The position numbers and the translations under genes were made by a program. Under the pieces are notes generated by a model, which was not told the DNA's origin, ran no database searches, and worked only from the letters and a program-made list of their open reading frames with translations. DNA of 64,000 nucleotides, from the NCBI GenBank assembly GCA_964016885.1, contig OZ024747.1:8934783-8998782 (forward strand), in the 5' to 3' direction. The stretch is from Eledone cirrhosa. Lineage: Eukaryota > Mollusca > Cephalopoda > Octopoda > Eledonidae. Positions 1-11,704 of the stretch are shown one piece after another. The stretch's first letter is position 1, and each line of letters opens with the position of its first letter.

Positions 1-39
1 TGCGTCATTTGGCGAAGATTGTCTGAAAAATATAGGTAT

Positions 40-385
40 GGGTTCCGCAACTTTTCGAAAACCGTATAATTTGGGAGCTCTGTGGTCCTTTCCTTTCTCC
101 CGTAACCCCTAAAGGAACCATAGGGGGGCCGTATTGACATAGGCGTTTCTTGGACATTCTGAGTCTGGCAGAGCTCACCCCTTCTCCAGGTCGAGTACAG
201 CAGGCTTCTTCCAGAGAAGGGTAGTGAGAGAATGGAAGTGAGAAAGAGATATAGAGGCAGGATTGTATCGACCTCGAAATTATGAAAGGCAAAGTTGTCC
301 TCGGTGGGAGTCGAACTGAGAGAGCCGGAACGAATACTACAAAGCATCTTATCCGACGTTCTAACGACTCTGCCAATTTGTCACC
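40..385 (-). mobile_element. tRNA-derived SINE (family A)
   Basis: Minus-strand copy: head 'ttggcagagtcgttagaacg', 'agttcgactcccaccgagg' (B-box-like), 'cttctctggaagaagcc' and 3' end 'ggttacgggag'. Plus-strand copies lie at 34105-34425, 44960-45310 and 61945-62255, head-only copies at 38990-39170 and 32400-32440. Confidence 0.8.
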
Positions 386-1779
386 TTACGTTCTATGGTA
401 CGGAGTCAACTCATCCACGCTACTGTCCTTATAAGTATAACAATGTACACGGAAATTAATTACAGTCGTTTAGGGCAAGGAGTAAAAGGTAGTATGTATT
501 GATTTCTTCTCCCAGTCATAAAATACGAATTTGTAGCTGAAAAGAAATGGAGAATTGTTTCACACATCTTCTAAATACATTAATCTGCAATGTTATATGT
601 AGCGGTCCCAACTGAAAATCAAACTAATTTTAGCAAAATTGGTTTGACTACAATTTACCAAACATTCATAATTCCCTCGCACATACAAGTGTGCGAGGGA
701 ATTATGAATGTTTATCTAACGGGGAAATGATGAGTGTTTTTTTTGTATTTTTGTGGTCCGCATTTGAACTATCGATCTCACTTTGACCACTATAAAAATC
801 AAGATCTATATATCCATAACCTTTTTAAGACCCTTCTAAGAACTGAAGAATAAACGATATAACTTTCGAATGAATTAAATCTTCACATAGCGAAGTGAAT
901 TCACGAAATTTTACAGAAAACTTACCTGAGAAGAGAACTGACCAGCTTTTAAATTCAACGCTAAATAATCTATCAGATTCTTAAGAAGAAGAAGAAAAAG
1001 CAACGGCGTCGACGACGGTTGAAAAATTTTACAGTTGGCGACAATGGAACACTGAAAGCGTAACAAATAGTTGGCGGAGTATTTACAGAAGTTTGCCTCT
1101 CAAAATTAATAATATAAATAAAATCGGGCGTTTTCAATTATACATTACTAGTAGAGCTACCCGGCAATGGTCAGGTATTTGTTTTTGTCTTATTCGATTT
1201 GATTTAGCCACATTTACAGATGTACAGTGGAGTAAGAGACGAGAATACATATATATATAGGGTGTTCCTAAAATTTGACATAATTTCGTAGTCTAACAAC
1301 ATCTCAACTGATGTCAATTTTGGGGGACACCAGGGTTTGTTTACAATAATAAATATAAGCAACAACAACAATAAAAAAAGAACACCAATGGAATGATAAC
1401 AAGACAATAGCATTTTTTAAAATGTTTTCATTTTGTATAAGACAAAATCTATTGGGAATAAAACAAGGCAGGTTTGAAGGTTCTTAGTGAAAGTTTCTTT
1501 TAATCTGTTTTTGTGCTTCTTCAGACATTTGGCACTAGAGAATGGCTATGAAACCACATGTGCTTCTTTGGAATTGCTGTTGCTGAAAAGTATTCATTAG
1601 ATGTTGATAAGAAAATAACTGTAAATAATATGGTGGGTGGGGGCGATTTTGGTGCACTTACATGCAGTATGATAGTGTTAACAAGTTATAGACATATAAA
1701 ACTCCAATATTTCGTCCATGGTCATTGGTGTCGATATATGTTAGAATCTTCCCATGATCCTTTAGTGTTTTGGTCTTCA
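386..1779. other. Intergenic, no gene seen
   Basis: AT-rich; contains the 660-713 hairpin. 1255-1345 ('gggtgttcctaaaatttgac') may be a transposon end resembling 38270-38345, but no partner end was found. Confidence 0.6.
660..713. repeat. Perfect 24-bp hairpin
   Basis: Arms 660-683 and 690-713 (aaacattcataattccctcg...) around a 6-base loop. No gene or poly-U context, so it is not called a terminator. Confidence 0.9.
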
Positions 1780-1783
1780 TTAA

Positions 1784-1991
1784 CCCCTTAGCATTTAAAC
1801 CGACCAAATCTGGCCAGAATTCTCTTACTTCTTTCTGTTCAAACTGGCTGTAACCAGCCCTTCAAACTGATATTAAGGTATTGTTCTCAAAATAAATAAT
1901 ATCAAAGTCTCATAGATTCGATATTATGCGAGGTAAAGCCTTTACCATGTAAATACAATAGTATATATAGAGTAATGCAAATGCTAAAGGG
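1784..1991. mobile_element. TTAA-flanked MITE, 208 bp (family T1)
   Basis: Flanked by TTAA at 1780-1783 and 1992-1995, with inverted ends CCCCTTAGCATTTA and AAATGCTAAAGGG. Same family, same length and reversed relative to 55945-56152. TTAA duplication and CCC ends are the piggyBac-superfamily signature. Confidence 0.85.
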
Positions 1992-4283
1992 TTAAGGATG
2001 TGAGAATAACACATAGATGATTTTCATATTGTGTGTGTCTGTGGGCTTACGACATCAGACCATGATGCAAACAATAGTGTTGATTTTGTTGATTCATGCA
2101 ATGTAAGTATATGTTTGGTATATCAGTATTGCAATATGTGACACTCACTATGACTCTTGGTTATATTTGTTGACTTGTCAAGTGTCTGTTAGAGTCGCTG
2201 TATGTTTGTATTTATATGGTGAGAAACCTATATTCTTGTGAGTTTGTTTTCTAATTTGATATTGTCAGTAAAACAAATAGAGGCTCATGTATAGTTTACT
2301 TGTGTTGTTGTGAGGAGAAGGACATGAAGTATGTAAGAATCTGTAACATGTTGGTCTGAACAGATACCTCTCTTTGCAACATAAAACACATAGATACATG
2401 GGAAGTTATCATGTACATTGTTTCATTTTGTTGAAGGAGGTGTTTGAGGTAGACATGTAGTACTGTAACACCAACAGTAGGAGACCCATTTGATTACTTT
2501 TAGACCCATGGCACCAATATCAATTATGACCCCAGCAGATAGTTTAAGGTTTTTATTGAAATATGGGAGACAGGATCGGGGCTAGATTGACCAAATAAGC
2601 ACATGCTTAGAGCATCAATGGAAGACGGAAACTATTGTATTCAACTTAATTATATTTATCCCCCCCCCCCTCAAAATGCAGACCTTATATATGGATGCGG
2701 GGGGGGGGGGGGTGCCATAATCTTCTATGTGCTAAGGGTCTCAAAAGGATTTAATCTGGCCCAGGACAAGATATAAGATAGTGGGCAGTCACATCAGACC
2801 TTTTCATATAACACCAATACATATATGTAAATCTTAATTCAAACTGACATTTTACTATTAAAACCATTGAAGCACTGGGTATTTCCATGTCATAGCTGTC
2901 TGAATGTCTTTAAACTATTTCTGTAATTAATTATGTGAAACTAAAAAGCAGACTACAAGTTTTTTTGAAAGTTTAAGAAGATAAGTCTACTTTCTCCTTA
3001 CACTTGGTGACTTTTATTAAACTATTTTGCGTTTGTATAGATTTTCATTCAAAGACAAGATTGGTTGACAGCCATGATACTGGCAATCATAGAACTCTCC
3101 ACCTTTTTCCCAAATGGTACCTTTTCCCACCTTCCCATGTAGTAATGGCAGCTACAGTCAAGACACCTTACTAGTAGCTGTTCACCTCTCATCAACTTCT
3201 TCCTCAGGATCGCTTTTCATACTTGCTCCAATGGTGGTTTCTTACTGGACTAATATAATGATAATAATCAAAATCATAACCTTATTATATATTCCCCACT
3301 GGCAGCCACAAGATTGTGGCTACAAAATTAACTAAACTATTTATGGGGAGGGGTTAACAAGCTCTGTAAGCCACAGAGAAGGCAGCTTGTCTAGGAGAGC
3401 AGTAACTCAAAAGAAATAAATTCATACAGGGTAGAGCAGACTTTGTAAGCTGCTTGTAAGGTAACCCATCTAGGAGAGCAGTCACTCTGAATGTATGGAA
3501 TAGACAAGACTCCAGAGGGTAGCCTATCAAGGAGAGCAGTTACTCTGAATTAAAACTGATACAGGGTAGAGAGGACCCTTAAGTGCTGACAGACAACCTC
3601 TCTAGTGCTTGTGGCATGATAAAATACACTCAGTCTATGCTGTAAAGTGGCTGGTGATAGGAAAGACATTCAGCCAGAAAATTTCTGCCAAGAAAGCATG
3701 ATTAGCACAACATAGAGTACTAGAGACAGTTGTTTATACAGGGCTAACACCAATCATGTTATTGCTGTGCACTGTAGTAGGATGGCTTGCCTAGCCAAGT
3801 GACAGAACCCTTCAATTTTCATCAAGCAATCACTCATTTCTTTTCAGATACAGAAAGCTAATTCCAAAATATGGCTCAACTACCATGGAACTTCATAACA
3901 GTAAAGTAACCCAACTCAGGGCTGTCACACTTAATGTTTACATACTGAAAGGTAGATTGAGTGAAATTGTGGAGATGCTTGAGAGGAGATGAGTAGATGT
4001 GTGCAGTGTGCAAGGGGTGAAATGGAAAGGTGTATCAGCCAGATACCTTTTTGGGTAGGAAGTGATAATGGGGTTGGTGAAGCAAGTATTCTACTAACAC
4101 AGAAGTGGATCAACAAAGTAATTGAGGTAGTTAGAATAAATGAAAGAATTATGAAGCTCAGAATAGCTATAATTGATAGAATGATAATAGTTATTTCCAT
4201 GTTTACACCAGAATCAGGGCTAAATAGAGAATTAAAATAAAACTGTGGTATAGCATATGTCTATTATGTTATATATACTATAG

Positions 4284-4447
4284 CAGGCATGGAAAACCTT
4301 TTTGGAGCAGTGGGTCACATAGGATGTGGCTCATTATAAGGTGGGCCACACTACTAAAATATTCAGGGCAATTTTGAAATTAGGAGTGCCACTCAGAAAG
4401 CCAAACGAACCACATGCAGCTTGTCGGCCACAGTTTGCCCATTACTG
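4284..4447. mobile_element. hAT-type MITE, 164 bp
   Basis: Ends CAGGCATGGAAAACC and CAGTTTGCCCATTACTG form imperfect inverted repeats of the hAT (Charlie-like) pattern. Flanking 8-mers tactatag (4276-4283) and tactatac (4448-4455) match at 7 of 8, fitting the 8-bp hAT duplication. The interior has the usual 'gggccaca..ggccaca' look. No coding capacity. Confidence 0.75.
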
Positions 4448-5474
4448 TACTATACAAATATATTAAGTATATACCTGTTATGTAATATATACTCTATATA
4501 AATATAGTATAGTATATAACTCTTATGTAATATATATGAACAAGACTGTGAAGAATGGAAGTGGTGCAGCTACTCTCAAAATTCAAAAGCGCTGAGAGAA
4601 GTTTATTTTGAAAGAAAGAATTGGATCAGATATTCATTGGCAACCTTCCTTAGCTCTCAGGAGCCCCTGCTGATCAGAAACCATAACTTTATAAATCTAA
4701 AAGCGCCGCTATAGCTAACAGCATGAGGAGTGCTGGACTGCTTAACTACCAGAGATGGATTTTTGGGAAACAACAGTTATATTCTATTAACATTGGTGAC
4801 ATATGGATCGCTGGAGTGAAACCCTAGTGACCTGTAGTTGATTGAGGGGGCTGCAACCAGGTGTCTCACAATATTTAAAGGGCTCCAAAATAAATCTTTT
4901 CTACCCTAGAGAATATGTAAGGGCCCCCAAAAATGTTTCTGCACCTTGGTAGTGGTTGCAATATGAGAGGGATAGAAGAAAAAATGTTGAAATAAATTTA
5001 ACAAAACAAATTTTCTCTCAATGTGTGAATCATAGAGCATGTGATTAAATCCTTTGTATTTAAAAAAAACAACATGGTGTTCTATGGTAGTGTATGGGTA
5101 TGGTGGTGGTTGTGAGGCATTGGTGATGTATCATTGTGGTTGTTAAATATTGGTGGTTTGTGGTTGTGGTTGTGAAATATTGGTGGTGTGGTGTGTGGTT
5201 GTGAAATACTGGTAGTTGTGGTTGTGTGGTTGATGACCAGCAGCAACTGGAGAGAAGCAAGTTAAGTAGGATCCTTTAGATGTATGTACAATTTTAACTT
5301 GAAAGGCTGCGTGAGTTGAGTGAAAGACAATGTGAGTGAAGTGAAAGACAATTTGAGTGGAGTGAAAGACCATAAGTGGAGTGAAAGACTATGAGTGTAA
5401 ATTGAAAAAATGAATATCAAAGACATATTGAATAATGTCTAATGAGAGTAGAAGTAACTTAGATGACAAAGACA

Positions 5475-5513
<39 letters not shown>

Positions 5514-6462
5514 CAAGTGGCTGGTTCATGCTGGGAAAGATGTGTGATGCGGTAGAAGTGAAGGGTTTCTTGCTGTGCTAGGTAGACAGGAAGAGACCAA
5601 TGAGGGCCCCAGATGTGTCAAGACCTGGCTGTGGTCTGCACAGGAGGATGACCAACTGTGTGGAAAGGAGTACTCTCATCAATGAATGCTCCATAAGAAG
5701 AAAAATAGTAGCAGCAGCAGCTGGACTGAAGAGTGGACAGGAGATGTCATGTCTTTGACACAACTGAAGGGTCTTCCCAACCCTTTGTTTGGCAAGCTTT
5801 CTACAGCTGGATACCCTTCCCATTACCAACCACTTTACAGTGTGTACTAGATGTGTTTATTGTGTAGATCACCAACACTATATATATATATATATATGTG
5901 TGTGTATGTATATATTTTCAATGGAATAATTAAGCAGGCAAGAGCAGTGCTTATGACCTTTTTCAGTGCACCTTTGATTGGATGGAAGAAGGAAGGAAGG
6001 TATCTTCAAACCAGAGACTTAATTCAAATACTAGCAACAGTGATCTCTGCTAAAGACACCCGAGGAAGAGATGGAGTGGGTTATTAAACTGGGTCATGGA
6101 TGAAGTCTACTACACAAGGGGGATACAGAGGGATTTGAACTCATAATTTAAAGAGCCAGATCAAATACTGCAAGTCATCTTGTCCAAGGATCTAATAATT
6201 CTGCTAATCCACTGCACTCGACTGCTACTTTATTCTAGATAGCGAAAGGATGAAGGACAAAGTTGACTACAATGGGATTTGATCTCAGATTGCTGAGGGT
6301 CACAGCCCTCACATAACAATTACAATTGGAGCCTAAAATGTTTAAGGGAGCAGGAAATTACAGCAGTAGCCATACCTTCACAAGCCATTAAATGTAATTA
6401 AATTGAAGGTATTTAAATAACATGAAATAGTTTCAAATTGTAATTGATTTATCAATACACAC

Positions 6463-6665
6463 ACATCATCATCATCATCATCACCGTTCTACGTCCGTTC
6501 TTCCATGCTAGCATGGGTTAGACGGGTTGTCCTGTTGTGGGCAGTGTCTGGTCGGCTGACCATGACTTGCTCATACTGGAACTGATTTGGGCTTGATTTC
6601 TACAGCTGGATGCCCTTCCTAACACCAACCTCATTTACAGTGTACACACAACTAAACCAGCCATA
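6463..6665 (-). mobile_element. GAT-tailed LINE-end/SINE copy
   Basis: From (CAT)n through 'cgtccgttcttccatgctag' to 'gctggatgcccttcctaaca'. Same layout as 43060-43250. Other minus-orientation pieces: 22690-22815, 32095-32275, 41860-42040, 44845-44950 and 49480-49600. Confidence 0.7.
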
Positions 6666-6714
6666 GCTCATCATAACAGCAGCATCAACAACAATAACAA
6701 ATTTAACAATGATC

Positions 6715-6945
6715 TAATAAGCCCTCTACACTATTGCTCGACCTGCCAGAAATAGCAGCCAGAGCTCTCTCAAACCACACTCTACCACCTTAGAAAATGA
6801 AGGTTCACATTTGATTACATTATCAAATGGGTCCTCCATTATATTTGAAAAATAAGGAGGGATGATCATGGCTGGAATACCTTTGATCATAGGTTTGCTG
6901 GATTAGAGCTGATTCGGGTCTAAATAACAATAACAGGAGCAACAA
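6715..6945. mobile_element. Dispersed ~220-bp repeat (family D)
   Basis: 'cctctacactattgctcgac', 'ctgccagaaatagcagcc', 'atcatggctggaatacc' and 'gggtctaaataacaata'. Further copies at 27870-28065, 37240-37455 and 45290-45390, and a head at 44785-44835. No open frame; probably a SINE or MITE. Confidence 0.65.
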
Positions 6946-7304
6946 AATAAAATAATTCTTTTTTATAGGTCAACAGGTCAGCTTTTAACCGGCTTGATTA
7001 CAGTCTCTGACCTTTATATTGATTTTTCAATTCACTGAGCCCAAAGCCACGAAGTTTGGTGAGTAATGGGGATATAATTAATTTTATCAACCACAGCATA
7101 TGACAGGTACTTATTGGATGGATGAATGGCTAAATTGACCATGGCAAGATTTGAATTCATAACACAAAAAAATGTGTATCTAAATATCCCACATCTACTG
7201 CCCTCCTGATATTATTAAATATTAATTATTATCACATGATGATGATAACAATAACAACAATAATAATAGTAATAATAACAACAATAACAATAATGATGAT
7301 AATA

Positions 7305-7690
7305 AGGGTTTCTTATTTAGGCACAAGGCCAGCAATTATCCCAGTATGTGACTGGTACTTTATTTTATCAACCCTGTAAGGATGAAAGGCAAAGTTAACC
7401 TTGGCAGGATTTGAACTCAGACCATAAAGAGCCGTAACTCTTTGCTGCAAAGCATGGCGTCCGACTCTCTACTGATACTGCCAATCCACTGCTAATAATA
7501 ATAATTGTTTCTACTTTTGGCACAAGGCCAGCAATTATCCCAGTGTATTACTGGTACTTTATTTTATCGACCCCTTAAGGATGAAAGGCAAAGTTAACCT
7601 CGGCGGGTTTTGAACTCAGTCCGTAAAGGGACGTAACTATGCTGCAAAGCATGGCGTCCGACCCTCTACCTATACTGCCAATCCACAATA
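7305..7690 (-). mobile_element. Two adjacent family B SINEs
   Basis: Copies at about 7305-7495 and 7505-7685, each from 'ggcacaaggccagcaattat' to 'tgccaatccac', separated by ATAATA. Other family B pieces: 17640-17830, 17850-18065, 31375-31500, 38820-38975, 39195-39470, 39670-39760, 41740-41840 and 53915-54090. Confidence 0.85.
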
Positions 7691-9480
7691 ATGATAAAAT
7701 ACACTAGGAAAAAGTCTTGGAGAATAACAAAACAACCATACTCTGGGATATTGCCAATCTATAGGCAAATGGATAAAAGATAATTGTTGAGGTATTATTA
7801 TGAAGGATGCCCAGGAAAGGTAGTGCCTCCTAATCAAAGAAACAGTTTTAACAGATAACAGTATATCTCCCAAAGAAATGGAGAAATTATCCAAATATAA
7901 AGATCTGGACATAGAGATAACCATAATGGAGGGATTGAAAACAGAAACAATCCCTATAATAATAATAATAATAATAATAGTATTAATAGATGCCATGGGA
8001 TTGATGAAAAACAAAAGGCAAATACATAACCCAAACCCCAGAACTTACAAATATGCACAACATACAGAAAATAGTATTACCAGAGCAAATACAGAGGTAA
8101 TTAATACAACGCCCTAATGACTCTGGCAATTCACCAGCTTGCACTATTGTACCTTAAGAAAAAGCATGACTTTGGCCTTGAATATTGAAACAAATTAAAG
8201 AATATTGGTAGAAGGCCTCTGTGCAAGTGTTGCAAAAAAAAAGACAACAGAGGTTGGTGAAAAACAGATTTAGCAAGAAATGGTGTAGGTTTAACAAGTT
8301 GAACTAAACAGAGATTGCAGTAGTAGTGATAGAAAAAACAGGAAGAGATGACAGCTTGATGTTGAGATAAAAGGTTGCAGATTATCAGTGCACGGCAGTT
8401 TTCTAATAAGGTTGATAGTATCTTTCTTATTAAGCATACAGTGCAGAATGTGTGTCTTTGTGTGCATGTGTACATGGTTGGTGCATTGCTTTAGAAGAAT
8501 GAGTTGCACTCTGTGGTAGAGTATTCTTTAAAGGAAAAATAAAAGCCACTTGATGGAGAAATAATAGTTGATAATGAAGAAGAAGATAACAGTTTAAGAC
8601 AGAGGCTTCCAAACTATGTGACATAGTGTAAGTCTGATAATCTCTAGGTGTGTTAAAAAATAAAGTCAAATCTACTAAAGTTTAAGAAATATTTGAGGTC
8701 TGACAACTCTACAGACATCTAACTGGTAACATATGATATGATATTTAATTGTTTATTTATTAATTTCATATCACTAATAAAATTTAATTAATGTGTCACA
8801 GAAAAATAAAAAATTTTCAAGCATGGTTTAGGAAGTAGGTAAACAAATGCAGATTATTTTGTGTGAAGGGAGAACAAAGTCTAGAGATATTCAGTCTAGT
8901 ATTGTTCAAAACACAACTCTTTGTTAAAACATTTCTTTTACCTTATTTCTAATGAAAGATGTTGCCCATGATTTTCAATTAATTTAGAAAATAATAATGA
9001 ATTTAGAGTGATTTAACTAATTTTCTCATTATTTAGTTGGTATTTGAAACATAACTTAACAAAGGTTCTTACATAAAATTATGCTGGGAAATCTTTAGAT
9101 AAATGTAAACACTTTAAGACAACTAGTTTTGCATGCCAGACAGTTTGGGATCAAAAGGATTACAGAACTAAAATGAAATTATAAGTAGAAAAAAATTCTT
9201 TGGTATTATGGTGTCTCTTGAATCTTTTCTGTATCCCTGTAAACAATAAATTAACGACATAGGAATAAACTTTTGAAGAAACAGGTGCATGTCATTTCAG
9301 GTGGAAAATAAAATTCAAATTTCAAAGTAAAAAAATAATAATAAATAAATAAACAACAGAAGCATAAAAAATAAAAACAATGAAAACAGGTTATCAATAA
9401 CTGGTGATATCGAAGGTGCTGAGTAAATCCTGGAACATTTTGCAGTTTCTTCAATTTTTTACTGTCTTCAAAATTTTGAA

Positions 9481-9640
9481 TCTTCAAGACCTTGTAGTAT
9501 CTTCAAGACTTTGTAGTATCTTCAAGACTTTGTAGTATCTTCAAGACTTTGTAGTATCTTCAAGACTTTGTAGTATCTTCAAGACCTTGTAGTATCTTCA
9601 AGACTTTGTAGTATCTTCAAGACTTTGTAGTATCTTCAAG
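9481..9640. repeat. 19-bp tandem repeat
   Basis: About 8.4 copies of tcttcaagactttgtagta, with only c/t variation at one position. No gene is nearby. Confidence 0.95.
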
Positions 9641-9845
9641 AGTTGAATAATAAAACATATATTCTCTCAATGAGACTGTAGTTGAACAAAAGACCATTGC
9701 AGTGAAATTATTTTCTATAACAATATGTTCCAAGCCTTATATAAATAATACTAATGCATATATATATATGTGTGTATACACACACTCACACACATATTTA
9801 TATTCACAGACACGCATACATTTATAATCCTATATATATATATTT

Positions 9846-9941
9846 AATTAGAAAGTCAACAACACAATATATGATATTGTCTAGGGTCCTGAAACCTTTG
9901 GTAATGGATTAGTTATATATTGTGTTGTTCACTTTCTAATT
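9846..9941. repeat. Small inverted repeat (27-bp arms)
   Basis: 9846-9872 and 9915-9941 are inverted copies (aattagaaagtcaacaacac...) with one mismatch; TA/CA microsatellites flank both sides. Likely a small MITE. Confidence 0.7.
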
Positions 9942-10137
9942 GAATATGTATATATACACACACACATATAAATACATACATACATATATGTAAATACACA
10001 CACAGACACATGCTTCTTTCAAAAAACAACAAAAATATATTACTTTTCCCTTAAGGCATAGATGAATATGTAAACAAATGGGGTTTATAGAAGAGAAGAT
10101 TTGTTCAACCCACACCACCATGAGCACAAAGGATATC

Positions 10138-10215
<78 letters not shown>

Positions 10216-10333
10216 TGACGACTAGGTCACAAAAGTGATTGCTCTTCCACTCTGCACAATCTGGGAGATAGTTGTAATTGGACCATGAAACCTTAGACAG
10301 TGCTTTTTGTTCTGTGTATGAACATAAATAATA

Positions 10334-10375
<42 letters not shown>

Positions 10376-10379
<4 letters not shown>

Positions 10380-10724
10380 CACATGAATCAAAGTTCTGTT
10401 CAAACCATTTATTAGCTTACAATTGTTTCGTCCAAACCGAGGTTTGGAGTCTTCGGAGCAATTTTTCAATGATTGTTTACATACATGACCTCCTTTCCAA
10501 CACAAGAGACATACAGAAACATATGTATATATCGATGCACAGTGGGTTGACATCCATTATAATATTTTTGCATGGCAATTTAAATTCAAAAATTAAAATC
10601 ATATTAAAACAAAATTAAAGTTAAAGTACAACATCGGCAGTTTACGAAGATAATGCAAGAGGATTTGGACGAAACAATTGTAAGCTAATAAATGGTTTGA
10701 ACAGAACTTTGATTCATGTGATTT
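10376..10724. mobile_element. Foldback element with 61-bp perfect inverted ends
   Basis: 10376-10436 and 10664-10724 are perfect inverted copies (aaatcacatgaatcaaag... and ...ctttgattcatgtgattt) around a 227-bp AT-rich middle. It sits against a TA microsatellite on the left; no transposase. Confidence 0.85.
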
Positions 10725-11183
10725 CTATATAACTGCTCTGTAGAACAACTGATGTTATTACATTGAGCTATTTATCTTACTGGTAATAAGGTAGTAATAA
10801 ATTACTGTCTTTCACTGTTTAGGGTTTAAAATATATATAACTATAAAAAGTTTTAGTATATACATAACCATAAATAGTATCCTTAATACTATATATATAT
10901 ATATATATATATATATGTAGCTCAGTGAACAACCAGATCGCTTTGGTGAAACATCTTAGCTATATATGAGTATATATCTTTGTGTCCAAATATTACTGTT
11001 ACTACAGAGGCAACACACTTATTGGTATCTGTGCAACGGGGATGAGATCCACCTTGAAGAGAGAGAGGGGGGGAAGAGCAGTCACAAAATAGGGTGTCGT
11101 TAATTTGTATGTATTTGTAAACTAGTTTGAATATATCTGTCTACATTAATGTTTATATATGTGTATATATATCTATATGTTTA

Positions 11184-11216
<33 letters not shown>

Positions 11217-11264
11217 TATATTGTATGTGTGCATATGTGTAGTGTGTGCAAGGGAATGCATTTT

Positions 11265-11663
11265 TCAGTAGAAGCTCTTGTTACAAACCTGACACTGCGT
11301 ATCTTTTTTATGAGTTTTCATATGCTTTCTTAAAATGCTTTCCTCATGGAAGCTTTGCTCACAGATTGGGCAACTATGCAAAACCTCCACAACACTGTGT
11401 GTCCTTATATGCTTGTTAAATGGTTCGTGTTGCAAGAAGCTCTTCCCACAGACTTTGCAATTTGGTGAAACATCTTCCATGTGGACTTTCCTATGACTTG
11501 TGAGTAGACTGGTTTGTGAGAAACTCTTTCCACAAACCTCACAAGTATGTGATGTTGCTGGTGGTGGCTCATTCTCTACAGGAGTTTCAGCTCTGCATTC
11601 ATGGACAAAGCTTTTTCCACAAACCAGACAGTTTGACCAAGACTCATCTACACAACGCCTCAT
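11265..11663 (-). CDS. C2H2 zinc-finger protein fragment (3 full fingers)
   Basis: The 132-residue ORF reads as a C2H2 array: a first half-finger (CLVCGKSF, no paired histidines), complete fingers at about 41-61 (C41, C44, H57, H61), 69-89 and 98-118, then a fifth finger that stops right after CQVCNKSFY. An in-frame TAG sits seven codons upstream of no further ATG: the first Met is at 11663 and TAG lies 15 bases before it, next to an AG that could be an acceptor. It may therefore be a terminal exon, or a degenerate copy cut by the TA repeat that follows. C2H2 families are strongly expanded in octopus. Likely DNA-binding if expressed; target unknown. Confidence 0.55.
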   Translation of the reverse strand: MRRCVDESWSNCLVCGKSFVHECRAETPVENEPPPATSHTCEVCGKSFSQTSLLTSHRKVHMEDVSPNCKVCGKSFLQHEPFNKHIRTHSVVEVLHSCPICEQSFHEESILRKHMKTHKKDTQCQVCNKSFY

Positions 11664-11704
11664 TTGTCCTCTACACTAAAACTTTGTTTAGTGGGTATAG
11701 TTAA

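Larger units (their letters stand above)
1996..9480. other. Intergenic block of repeats, no gene seen
   Basis: Holds a C11...G14 pair at 2660-2712, repeat fragments at 3390-3790 (three 'aggagagcagt(c/t)actc' blocks about 70-100 bp apart), the hAT MITE at 4284, TG-rich sequence at 5090-5230, TA at 5466-5510, LINE-end, SINE and family D copies at 6463-7690, ATA repeats at 7960-7980 and an old T2 MITE at 8930-9170. No ORF has family features. Confidence 0.6.

Noticed and set aside
5..376. 123-codon minus-strand ORF
   Set aside because: It translates a family A SINE.
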